64,000 nt of DNA, taken from Kribbella aluminosa (lineage in GTDB: Bacteria > Actinomycetota > Actinomycetes > Propionibacteriales > Kribbellaceae). Below are positions 40,955 through 48,506 of this stretch, piece by piece. Made by a program: the position numbers and the translations under genes. The stretch lies in the NCBI RefSeq assembly GCF_017876295.1, contig NZ_JAGINT010000002.1, positions 744,001-808,000 on the forward strand, written 5' to 3'. Each line of letters opens with the position of its first letter. The stretch's first letter is position 1. The notes under the pieces are model-generated. The model saw only the letters and a program-made list of their open reading frames with translations. It ran no database searches and had not been told where the DNA came from.

Positions 40955-42115
40955 ATGTCGTTCGGGAGCCGCCTACGGGAGTACCGCGACCATCGCGGGT
41001 GGTCGCTTGGTGATCTGGCACGAGCAACGCACTTCAGCCGGTCCTACCTATCGAACATTGAGAACGGCCGAAAGCCTGCGACTGACGACATTGCGCGGGC
41101 GTGTGACGCTGCTCTGCGAGCGAAGGGCGAGCTGATCGCTGCAGCGCGCCAGGATGCGACTGCGAAGCTCAGTCAGACGCCCTGGCAGACGGCCGAGCTG
41201 GTCTCAAAATTGCAGTCATCGGATACAACGCCGAACACGATCGAGGCGCTTCATTCGACCGTTGAGGAGTTGTGCTGTCAGTACAACCGGCGTGACGCCC
41301 TAGAACTCCGTCAGGAGGCCCATGAGTGGCTTCAGTACGTCGGCAGCCTGCTACGCCGTCCTGTGGGTCTCAGGGCACATACAGACTTGCTGGTGGCCGG
41401 CGGTTGGCTCGCGCTGCTCGCGGGGTGTGTTGAGTACGACCTCGGCATGGGCACAGCCTCAGAATCCACGCGGGTAGCGGCCGCTCAGCTCGGGGCGGAG
41501 GCAGGTCATCCGGAGATTGTTGGGTGGGGCCACGAGATGACTGCGTGGTTCGCTCTGACGCAAGGACGGTTCCGGCAGGCTGTTGACGCATCGCGGCGCG
41601 GGCAGGCGGTTGCTCAGGGCACCAGTGTCCAAGTGCAGCTCCTTGCTCAGGAGGCCAAGGCGCGGGCACGCCTCGGCGAGTCGGGACTATCGACGCTGCT
41701 TGAGTCGGGCCGTGATCTGCTTGCAGAACTGCCGTATCCGGATCGCCCGGACAACCACTTCAAGGTCGATCCGGCAAAGTGGGACTACTACTCGATGGAC
41801 ATCCACCGCATGGCGCGTGACGACGCGCAGGCAAGCGAATACGCAAACACTGTCATCAACGACAACATCGCGCCGAACGGCACCGAGCTAAGCCCAATGC
41901 GGATCTCCGAGTGCAGGCTTACGCTGGCGTTCGTCGCCGGGCGTCAGGGTGACCTAGACCAAGCCATCGGTCTCGGTGTCCAAGGATTGAAGGACGGCAG
42001 ACAGAGTAAGGTGCACCTGCGGATGGTTGCGACTGAGCTAGACCAGGAGTTGCGGGGCAGGTTTCCCGGCGAAGAGATGGTGGCTGTTCTGGAGGATGCA
42101 CTCCGGGTGGTATGA
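40955..42115 (+). CDS. XRE-family regulator with TPR-like C terminus
   Basis: A 386-aa transcription regulator. The helix-turn-helix is at residues about 5-60 (GSRLREYRDHRGWSLGDLAR, ATHFSRSYLSNIENGRKP). The remaining 300 residues are helical, TPR-like (LAGCVEYDLGMGTASEST, MTAWFALTQGRFRQAVDASR, LDQAIGLGVQGLKDG), as in signal-sensing regulators of streptomycete elements. It probably controls the divergent small genes and itself. ATG 40955 is chosen because the helix-turn-helix follows at once. Confidence 0.85.
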   Translation: MSFGSRLREYRDHRGWSLGDLARATHFSRSYLSNIENGRKPATDDIARACDAALRAKGELIAAARQDATAKLSQTPWQTAELVSKLQSSDTTPNTIEALHSTVEELCCQYNRRDALELRQEAHEWLQYVGSLLRRPVGLRAHTDLLVAGGWLALLAGCVEYDLGMGTASESTRVAAAQLGAEAGHPEIVGWGHEMTAWFALTQGRFRQAVDASRRGQAVAQGTSVQVQLLAQEAKARARLGESGLSTLLESGRDLLAELPYPDRPDNHFKVDPAKWDYYSMDIHRMARDDAQASEYANTVINDNIAPNGTELSPMRISECRLTLAFVAGRQGDLDQAIGLGVQGLKDGRQSKVHLRMVATELDQELRGRFPGEEMVAVLEDALRVV

Positions 42116-42415
42116 GTGAACAGCCCAAACCGGCCGCGTTTAGTCGGGTACTCCCAACTCGACCCGCACAGCGGCCCTGCCAGGTTTCGGCCTTCTCAGC
42201 AAGATCTTCGTCCGCGCCCTCGAACACGGAGCGAGCCCGGTCGAAGTTGGCGTATAAGGCGCTCGACTGACTCTGTTCTGTGGTTTCGCCTGGAACGGTG
42301 ACTGGGGGTCTGATCCCATCCAATGCCGACTTGCCCATTTCGGGATGATCGACAATATCGATTACTACGTCCCCATATTCCATAATGGCGCTGAGTAGGA
42401 TGTCAAGATCCAGAA

Positions 42416-42826
42416 TTATGTCATGCGCGCTCTGCCGGGTAGCATTGGTTGAAAGCAGGGCGCATTTTTTTCCAACTGATCTTCAAGTTCCTCGTCTGCA
42501 GCCTCTATTTGAAATATGGCGGTCGCGATCTCTTCCGGATTCGTGGTGAGCGAGAGTCTAAAAGAGTTCTTGGAAATTGCCTGGTAAGCGGCTGACGCGC
42601 GCTGATACGCATCCAGGCGCCGTTCGCGCCACTCGAACAAGTCTCGCTGCTCTCGCTCCCTAGCCCGCGCCTCTCGGCTGTCGCCCAACTGCAGGTTAAG
42701 CCGCTCGATCTCGGCACTTTGCTTCCGTTGATCGGCGGCCGCATCCCGGCGCCCCTGAAGCCATGCGCCCACTTGGCCGGCCGCTAGCCCGACTCCACCG
42801 GTGACGATGATTGCCCACGGGTCCAT
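42416..42826 (-). CDS. membrane-anchored coiled-coil protein, possibly frameshifted
   Basis: A 136-aa hypothetical protein. An N-terminal hydrophobic anchor (WAIIVTGGVGLAAGQVGAWL) is followed by a charged coiled coil (AEIERLNLQLGDSREAR, REQRDLFEWRERRLDAYQRA). Its last residues after LEDQLEK look out of frame. At a run of seven T (42465-42471, forward strand) the other frame continues with coding character (AHDIILDLDILLSAIMEYGD, then DHPEMGKSALDGI). One base lost or gained would join them. Function unknown; it is part of the island. Confidence 0.55.
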   Translation of the reverse strand: MDPWAIIVTGGVGLAAGQVGAWLQGRRDAAADQRKQSAEIERLNLQLGDSREARAREREQRDLFEWRERRLDAYQRASAAYQAISKNSFRLSLTTNPEEIATAIFQIEAADEELEDQLEKNAPCFQPMLPGRARMT

Positions 42827-42848
42827 CAGGCTTGCCTCGACTCCGCGA

Positions 42849-42947
42849 GCGCACAGCGTTGACGTGCTGCTGAGGGTCTATGCCAAGTTCCTAGATGGGC
42901 AAGAGGAGGTGGCACGCAAGCGCGTGGAAGCCGCCCTGAGCGCCTGA
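42849..42947 (+). pseudogene. 3' remnant of a tyrosine-recombinase integrase
   Basis: The last 32 codons and stop of an integrase: HSVDVLLRVYAKFLDGQEEV followed by ARKRVEAALSA. The pattern H-S-x-x-x-LL-x-VYAK-x-x-DGQ is the C-terminal end of actinophage/AICE integrases, next to the catalytic Tyr region. Everything upstream has been lost. It lies 170 bp from attR, where an integrase gene is expected. Confidence 0.75.
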
Positions 42948-42960
42948 CCGTCACCGATCT

Positions 42961-42996
42961 GACCGGCTCGTCTCATCGACCTGAGGCGAGCCGGTC
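42961..42996 (+). terminator. hairpin after the integrase remnant
   Basis: GACCGGCTCG (42961-42970) pairs with CGAGCCGGTC (42987-42996); an inner CTCA/TGAG stem extends it. It is the terminator expected after the integrase gene. Confidence 0.7.
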
Positions 42997-43119
42997 GCTG
43001 CGTTGTGGGGCCAAAATCGGTGCCCTGTGCCCGCATGGTGCCCGCGCGGTTCCGCTGACGTGCACTGCGCCGGAGTTTGCCCAGGTCAGGAGCCACTTCC
43101 ACTCTGCAAGCCTTCCGGC

Positions 43120-43177
43120 CTTGAAAACCGGTATGGCGGGTGACCGTCATCGTGGGTTCGAATCCCACGCCCTCCGC
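43120..43177 (+). repeat. attR: right 58-bp repeat
   Basis: Exact copy of 38789-38846 without the 5' half of the tRNA, hence not a tRNA gene. It ends one base before the stop codon of the DinB gene, which marks the original chromosomal neighbour of tRNA-Ser. Confidence 0.9.
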
Positions 43178-43906
43178 TCAGATTGTGGGTTTCTTGCCGG
43201 TGGCGATGGTGTCGAGGTCGCGGGTGGCGAAGCGGTAGTGCTCCCATTCCTCTCCGAGGATCACGTGGAGGCACGAGCGGGTGGTTTCGGGGCGCGGGCC
43301 GTGGGGATTGGTGCGTGGGGTGTCGAGGTCGGGCGGGGTGATGGTGGCGAGGAAGTCGCGGACCATGGCGACCCGGTCGGCGCGGGCCTTCAGGACCTCG
43401 GCGTACGGCGGCGTGTCGGCAGGGGTGTCGCCGTACCTGACGCCCAAAGGGTGGAGGTCGTCGCGTTCGAGGACGGCGCGGCCCAGCCAGAGGTCGGTGG
43501 CCTGGACGAGGTGTCGCTGGGTCTGGGCGAACGACCACTCGCCGCCGACCGACATGTCGACGGTGCCGTCGGGCATGCTCGCGGCGCGGTCGCGTGCCTT
43601 CGACCAGGCCCGCTCGACGGCGGCCCACGCGGAGCGGAGCCCGTCGAGGTCCTCGGCGTGGCGCTCGGACCGGCCCGGGAAGCGGCGGTCCAGCTCGGCC
43701 TGGACGTACGGCGCGACCTCGACGCCGTTGATCATCAGGCTGGCCCCGGCCTCGGCGAGCCACGGCGCGTCGATGTCCGTGCCGCCGATGTCGACGCCGC
43801 GCATCACCACGTCGGTCAGGTCGCACTCGACGAACCGTGCCCCCTTCAGGTTCGCCTCCGCGAACTCCGCCCCTCGCAAGTCGTCGGACTGCCCGAACTT
43901 CGTCAT
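43178..43906 (-). CDS. pentapeptide-repeat/DinB-family protein
   Basis: A 242-aa protein. Residues about 10-40 hold short pentapeptide-like repeats (LRGAEFAEANLKGARFVECD), and the rest is a DinB/YfiT four-helix domain with WSFAQTQRHLVQATDLWLGR and a C-terminal HVILGEEWEHYRFATRDL carrying His metal ligands. Family proteins are thiol- or metal-dependent enzymes of unclear role. ATG 43906. Its 3' end touches attR, so it was the chromosomal neighbour of tRNA-Ser before the island arrived. Confidence 0.85.
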   Translation of the reverse strand: MTKFGQSDDLRGAEFAEANLKGARFVECDLTDVVMRGVDIGGTDIDAPWLAEAGASLMINGVEVAPYVQAELDRRFPGRSERHAEDLDGLRSAWAAVERAWSKARDRAASMPDGTVDMSVGGEWSFAQTQRHLVQATDLWLGRAVLERDDLHPLGVRYGDTPADTPPYAEVLKARADRVAMVRDFLATITPPDLDTPRTNPHGPRPETTRSCLHVILGEEWEHYRFATRDLDTIATGKKPTI

Positions 43907-44000
43907 TCCTGCTCCTTCGCTAGCCGTCGCGGTGAGCCTAGCCGTGACCTGTGACACAAAAGTCGTGCGCTGACGCCCCGGCCCGTGGTGGGCTCGACGT

Positions 44001-44815
44001 ATGGATGCGATGACTGCAGCGAAACGTGTCGGCTTCAAGGACCCCGAGCGGTTCAAGGGCCTGGGCACAGGACCCGAACCACCCGGCAACGCCGAGGAGT
44101 TGATGGCGTACTGCGGTGTCACCCCGGCTGACCGTCGCGAGATGCTGGCGGCGCGGCCGGACCCGGAGCGGGAGCCGGAGTGGTGGGCGGTCACGGGTGC
44201 GCTGGCTGCGGAGGTCGAGCGTGATCTGGGGCTCGCCGTACCGTCCGTAGGCTTCAGCAGCTGGCCGTCCGTACCGGCTGACGCCTCGCCGACGGGGCTG
44301 TTCGCTCCAGCCTGGGCGTTGCTGGCGAGCCTGCCCGGGCTGCGCGAGCTCCACGCGCAACGCGGCGTGCCCGAGTCGGTGACCGTGGCGACGGTGTCCG
44401 CGCTGGGCGGAGTGATGGGGACGCACCGCCACATCCACGGGCGCCCGGGCGTCGGGCTGATGCCGCTGTGGAGTACTTCGGACGCTGGTACCCGGAAGAG
44501 CCGTTGGCCGGTATCGTCTGCTACTCCTGGCTGCTGGATCCACAGCTGGCGGAGTACCTGCGTCCTGACTCCAACATCATCCGCTTCCAGAACCGGTTCG
44601 ACCTGCTGCCGTACCTGCCGCAAGAGGACCCCGCTGAGGGAGACCGTGAGCTGATGCGCCTCGGTCTGCACCTCCCGGGACCTCCTGGCCCGTTCACCGA
44701 GCAGGACCTCGCGGCTGTTCCTCAAGACACCACCCTGCAGCGGGCGTTCGTCGAACACCTACGCGCCGGTCGTCACTGGCACGGGCGTACAGGCATGCTT
44801 AAGGCATGGAGCTGA
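44001..44815 (+). pseudogene. acyltransferase (NAT_N/GNAT_C type), internally deleted
   Basis: The first frame (44001 to about 44460) encodes the N-acyltransferase N-terminal domain, from KDPERFKGLGTGPEPPGNAE to SALGGVMGTHRHIHGRPG. The second frame (about 44459-44815) encodes the GNAT-like C-terminal domain: VEYFGRWYPEEPLAGIVCYS, WLLDPQLAEYLRPDSNIIRF. Family proteins have about 60-70 residues between these blocks; here they are joined directly with a frame change. The gene lost about 200 bp and is not functional. Confidence 0.75.
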
Positions 44816-45567
44816 CGATCCCGGTTGGGCAGGACACGGTCTGGACCGAGCACCTGGCCGGTGACGGCGTACCGATCGTGCTGTTGCACCCTGGCGTCGG
44901 AGACTCCCGCGTCTGGGACCTCGTGCTGCCTGGACTCGACGGCCGCCGCGTCCTTCGGTACGACGTACGCGGGTACGGGCGATCGCCCCTGCCGACGACG
45001 GAGTTCTCGCTGCTGAAGGACCTGGAGACTGTGCTGGACCAGCTGGAGCTACAGCAAGTCCTGCTCGTCGGCTGCTCGATGGGCGGCGGTAATGCGCTCA
45101 GCTACGCACTGGCCCACCCGGAACGGGTGCACGGGCTGGTGCTGTTGTGTCCGGGCGTACCTGGCTTCCCCTGGCCCGACGAGCCCGAGCTGGATGCGCG
45201 GTACGACGTACTCGCAGCAGAGCAGGACGTGGACGGTCTTGTGAAGCTAGGACTGCGTGAGTGGGCAAGAGCAGGCTCTGACGACGCCGTGGTTGCTCAG
45301 CTGCGTGCTGCCATTCCAGCGTGGTTCGACCAAGACGACTACCTGCAGGAGGACCCGGCCGTCTACGACCGGCTGCACGAGATCCAGGCTCCGTCGGTCG
45401 TCATGGTCGGCGACAAGGACCGTCCGATCCTCGCAGCCGTGGCCGGCGGTACGGCCGCGCGGATCCCCGGCTGCGAGTTCATCTGGATGCCTGGTGTCGA
45501 CCACTTCCCGAGCCTTCGCGAGCCGCAGCTGGTGACCGACACCATCCTCCGGCTCGCCGGCGACTAG
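44806..45567 (+). CDS. alpha/beta hydrolase
   Basis: A 253-aa alpha/beta hydrolase. The oxyanion-type VLLHPGVGDSRVWD, the nucleophile elbow VGCSMGGGNAL (GCSMG, Ser nucleophile), the acid in VMVGDKDRPIL and the catalytic His in MPGVDHFPSL are all in order. Substrate unknown. ATG 44806 overlaps the end of the acyltransferase pseudogene, so they were one transcript. Convergent with trpD, 4-bp overlap. Confidence 0.88.
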   Translation: MELTIPVGQDTVWTEHLAGDGVPIVLLHPGVGDSRVWDLVLPGLDGRRVLRYDVRGYGRSPLPTTEFSLLKDLETVLDQLELQQVLLVGCSMGGGNALSYALAHPERVHGLVLLCPGVPGFPWPDEPELDARYDVLAAEQDVDGLVKLGLREWARAGSDDAVVAQLRAAIPAWFDQDDYLQEDPAVYDRLHEIQAPSVVMVGDKDRPILAAVAGGTAARIPGCEFIWMPGVDHFPSLREPQLVTDTILRLAGD

Positions 45568-46616
45568 GGCACCGGACAGGACAGGTACTGGCTGGTCCAG
45601 CGATCCAGTACCTCGGCCGCTCGACCAGTGTCCACAGCCTCCCGGCACCACTCGAAACAGTCCGTCATCTGCTCAAGACCTGACTCCAACGACAGGGTCG
45701 CCAACGCGGCAGCAGCATTCAGCAGTACGACGTCCCGCACCGGTCCACGCTCTCCGTCGACCAGCCCGCGCAGCAACCGCGCGTTGAAAGCTGCATCGCC
45801 ACCACGTAGTTCTGCGAGCGAGGACGGCCGTAGCCCGAGCGAACGCGGGTCGAAGACCACCTCCGAAGCAGACCCGTCATGTACTACCCACAGCCGCGAG
45901 TAGCCAGTGGTGGTGAGCTTGTCCAACCCGTCGTCACCTCTCGCGACCAGTGCTGACTTGCCCTGTGCAGCAAGGGCTTCTGCGAGCACTGGGAGCATCC
46001 GTGCGTTAGCGACTCCCACGAGCTGGTGCTGAGGGTCAGCAGGGTTCAGCAACGGTGCCAGCACGTTGAGCGCCGTGGGGACGGCCAGCTCGCGTCGTAC
46101 GACGGCGGCCGCACGGAGCGCCGGGTTGAACCGTGGCGCGAACAGGTAGGTCAGGCCGACGTCAGCAGCCACCTGGGCCGCCGCAGCGGGCGACAGGTCG
46201 AGTGGGACGCCAAGGTACTCCACCAGGTCGCCAGAGCCGGCGGCTGAGGACGAGGCGGCGCGGCCGCCGTGCTTGACGACGGTGACACCGGTAGCGGCAA
46301 CCACCACTGCGGCCATCGTGGAGATGTTGGCTGCGCCGGTACGGTCGCCGCCGGTACCGACGATGTCCACGAACGGTCCGTGGATCCGCACAGGCGTCGC
46401 ATGCGAACGCAGTGCCGCTGCCAGGCCGTTGAGTTCGTCCGCGGTCTCGCCCTTGGCGCGCAAAGCGATCAGGAACCCGGAGATCTGCGCCGGGGACGCC
46501 TCGCCCAGCACCAGTTGGTCCATGGCCCAGCTCGTGTCCGCAGCCGACAGGTCGGAGCCGGCCAGGAGCGCGGAGATCAGACCGGACCACGTCCGGAGCG
46601 TTGCTGCCATCGGCAT
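45564..46616 (-). CDS. trpD: anthranilate phosphoribosyltransferase
   Basis: A 350-aa TrpD, transferring phosphoribose from PRPP to anthranilate in tryptophan synthesis. The signatures VDIVGTGGDRTGAANISTMA, VVKHGGRAASSSAAGSGDLV and ALNVLAPLLNPADPQHQLVG are all present. Length normal. It is a stand-alone trp gene here, controlled by the attenuator at 46657-46745. ATG 46616. Confidence 0.96.
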   Translation of the reverse strand: MPMAATLRTWSGLISALLAGSDLSAADTSWAMDQLVLGEASPAQISGFLIALRAKGETADELNGLAAALRSHATPVRIHGPFVDIVGTGGDRTGAANISTMAAVVVAATGVTVVKHGGRAASSSAAGSGDLVEYLGVPLDLSPAAAAQVAADVGLTYLFAPRFNPALRAAAVVRRELAVPTALNVLAPLLNPADPQHQLVGVANARMLPVLAEALAAQGKSALVARGDDGLDKLTTTGYSRLWVVHDGSASEVVFDPRSLGLRPSSLAELRGGDAAFNARLLRGLVDGERGPVRDVVLLNAAAALATLSLESGLEQMTDCFEWCREAVDTGRAAEVLDRWTSQYLSCPVP

Positions 46617-46656
46617 TCCTCAGGGTGCAGGGCCGCCCGCGAGGAGAACATGACAA

Positions 46657-46745
46657 CGGCCGCCTCGCAGGAGACGGCCGGGTGGGTACGCGCGGGATCA
46701 GGCCGTCTGGTCGACGGCCCACCACATACCTGCGCGCTGGAACAT
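46657..46745 (-). promoter_or_regulatory. trp transcription attenuator
   Basis: On the minus strand, a leader peptide with tandem Trp codons (46719-46724) overlaps strand 1 (GGCCGTC, 46719-46713). Strand 2 is GACGGCC (46707-46701), strand 3 CGGCCGTC (46680-46673), strand 4 CGGCCG (46662-46657). Pairs 1:2, 2:3 and 3:4 exclude one another as in the classical attenuator. trpD starts 41 bp later. Confidence 0.8.
46698..46745 (-). CDS. trpL: trp leader peptide
   Basis: A 15-codon open frame, MFQRAGMWWAVDQTA, with two consecutive Trp codons. Stalling of the ribosome there when tryptophan is scarce would free strand 2 to pair with strand 3 and let transcription reach trpD. Confidence 0.85.
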   Translation of the reverse strand: MFQRAGMWWAVDQTA

Positions 46746-46814
46746 GTCCCTGACTCTACCCTGGCTGTCACATCGTCGTGGGCTGGTCCGTCAGGGCTCT
46801 GAGGAGGGCAGTTA

Positions 46815-47693
46815 GTGGACGAGCACGAGCAGTTGGCGCTGCGGTTCGAGGAGAACCGCGGGCACCTGCGGGCAGTTGCTTACCGGATGCTCGGGTCGCT
46901 GGCGGAAGCAGAGGACGCCGTACAGGAGGCCTGGCTGCGGCTGAGCCGGACCGACGTGAGTGATGTCGGCAACCTGGGCGGCTGGCTGACCACGGTGGTG
47001 TCGCGGGTGTGCCTGGACATGTTGCGCAGCCGCAAGTCGCGGCGAGAGGACGCGCTGGAGACGTACGTCGCGGACCCGGTACTGAGTGAGCTGGGGCCGG
47101 AGGACGAGGCGGTTCAGGCGGACGCGATCGGGCTGGCGTTGCTCGTCGTACTGGAGACGCTGTCGCCGGCCGAGCGGCTGGCGTTCGTGCTGCACGACAT
47201 GTTCGGGGTCGGGTTCGACGACATCGCGACGATTGTGGACAAGTCGCCGGCCGCGACCCGTCAGCTGGCCAGCCGCGCGCGGCGGCGGGTCCAGGGTGCA
47301 CCGGCGAGCGACGGTGACCTGAACCGGCAGCGGGCGATCGTCGAGGCGTTCATGGCCGCGTCGCGGGGCGGGGACTTCGAGGCGCTGCTGCAGCTGCTCG
47401 ACCCGGAGGTGCTGCTGCGTGCGGACGCGGGTGCGGCGAGTGCGCAGTACGCCGGACCGGCCGTGTCGAAGCTGGTGCGTGGGGCGAAGGCGGTTGTCGA
47501 GCAGGCGCTCATGTTCAGCCGGATGGGACCGTATCTGCAGGTGGCGCTGGTCAACGGGACGCCTGGGCTGCTCACTGTGGTCAACGGGCGGCTGATGGGT
47601 GTCATGGCGGTGACCGTCACGGACGGGTTGATCACCGAGCTGGACATCCTGGCGGATGTGGAGCGGCTGGAGGCTATTCCGCTGCCAGCCTGA
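46815..47693 (+). CDS. ECF sigma factor, SigJ/ECF41-like with SnoaL-type C terminus
   Basis: A 292-aa sigma factor. Region 2 starts at FEENRGHLRAVAYRMLGSLA and contains EDAVQEAWLRLSR; region 4 is LSPAERLAFVLHDMFGVGFD and ATRQLASRARRRVQG. Residues from about 175 on form a SnoaL-like domain (RAIVEAFMAASRGGDFEALL) that in this group replaces an anti-sigma factor. GTG 46815. The trp leader of the divergent gene lies 70 bp upstream. Confidence 0.88.
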   Translation: MDEHEQLALRFEENRGHLRAVAYRMLGSLAEAEDAVQEAWLRLSRTDVSDVGNLGGWLTTVVSRVCLDMLRSRKSRREDALETYVADPVLSELGPEDEAVQADAIGLALLVVLETLSPAERLAFVLHDMFGVGFDDIATIVDKSPAATRQLASRARRRVQGAPASDGDLNRQRAIVEAFMAASRGGDFEALLQLLDPEVLLRADAGAASAQYAGPAVSKLVRGAKAVVEQALMFSRMGPYLQVALVNGTPGLLTVVNGRLMGVMAVTVTDGLITELDILADVERLEAIPLPA

Positions 47694-48417
47694 GTACGCG
47701 GCGGGCCTGGGCTTCTGCGGTGCCACGTGGGTTCCGGTCGGCGCTGGGGCCTCCTGGGGCGATCAGCATCAGCCAGAAGCCGGACCAGAGCAGACGTGCT
47801 GCGTTGAAGCGGCGCAGGTCCGGTGCGAAGCGTCGTACCAGTGGGGTGGGGTCCGTAGTTCGCCAGGAAAGGTGCTCGACGAGGTTGGCGAGCTCCACCG
47901 TGCGGTCTCCGCGACCGGAGTCCTCGAAGTCGATGATGCGGATCCGGCTGCCGTCCCAGAGGTAGTTGGTGAGGTTGGGGTCGCCATGGGCCACCACGGG
48001 GTCCGGTAGGTCTGTCAGGTCTGGTGGTTGGTTGTCGAGCCAGGCGGTGGCGGCTTGTGCGATAACACCTTCGCTGGCGGTGAGGGTGGTCAGGCCGGTA
48101 CGGGTGCGCTCGACCAGGGCTGTTAGGCCGATTGGGTCGAGGAGGTCGGCCGGGGCTGACCAGAGGGCCTCGAGGGCGTTGCCCAGCGCTGTGAGTTGGG
48201 TGGGAGTCAGCGGGGCGCTGAGGGGGTGGCCTGAGGTTCGGGTCATCTGTAACCACGGGGTGTGGTCGTGGGAGGACGCGAGCGGGGTGGGGGTCAGGTC
48301 GGGGGTTGCTTGGGAGAGGAGGGTGAGGGCTGTCCACTCGCGGGTGGGTTCGCCGCGGGACCAGGACGTGTAGTGCTTGGTGGCGGTGGTGTCGGTGAGT
48401 TCGATGGTGTGGGTCAT
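47674..48417 (-). CDS. phosphotransferase (APH-fold) protein
   Basis: A 247-aa aminoglycoside/choline-kinase-fold protein. The catalytic loop is VVAHGDPNLTNYLWDGSRIR, followed by IIDFEDSGRGDRTVELANLV. The N-terminal lobe is short (TATKHYTSWSRGEPTREW). The substrate is unknown. Convergent with the sigma gene (20-bp overlap) and divergent from the FAD oxidase. Confidence 0.83.
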   Translation of the reverse strand: MTHTIELTDTTATKHYTSWSRGEPTREWTALTLLSQATPDLTPTPLASSHDHTPWLQMTRTSGHPLSAPLTPTQLTALGNALEALWSAPADLLDPIGLTALVERTRTGLTTLTASEGVIAQAATAWLDNQPPDLTDLPDPVVAHGDPNLTNYLWDGSRIRIIDFEDSGRGDRTVELANLVEHLSWRTTDPTPLVRRFAPDLRRFNAARLLWSGFWLMLIAPGGPSADRNPRGTAEAQARRVLRLAAE

Positions 48418-48506
48418 CGAGAAAGAAGTTTGCCGGGTGTGTCGATACCGGGCGATCCCCTTCGACGTATGGGCAGTAGCGGATACGGCGCGAGGGAGTG
48501 GACCGG

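Larger units (their letters stand above)
38789..43177. mobile_element. genomic island integrated in tRNA-Ser
   Basis: About 4.3 kb between the direct repeats at 38789-38846 and 43120-43177. It carries a DUF3644 gene, two small minus-strand genes, an XRE regulator, a coiled-coil membrane protein gene and a 3' scrap of a tyrosine-recombinase gene next to the right repeat. Codons in the DUF3644 gene are visibly richer in A/T than in the flanking genes. No replication or transfer gene and no complete integrase is left, so it looks like an internally deleted integrative element. Confidence 0.85.

Noticed and set aside
43120..43177. Second tRNA-Ser gene
   Set aside because: Only the 3' part of the tRNA is present; no 5' acceptor strand or D-arm. 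It is the attR copy.
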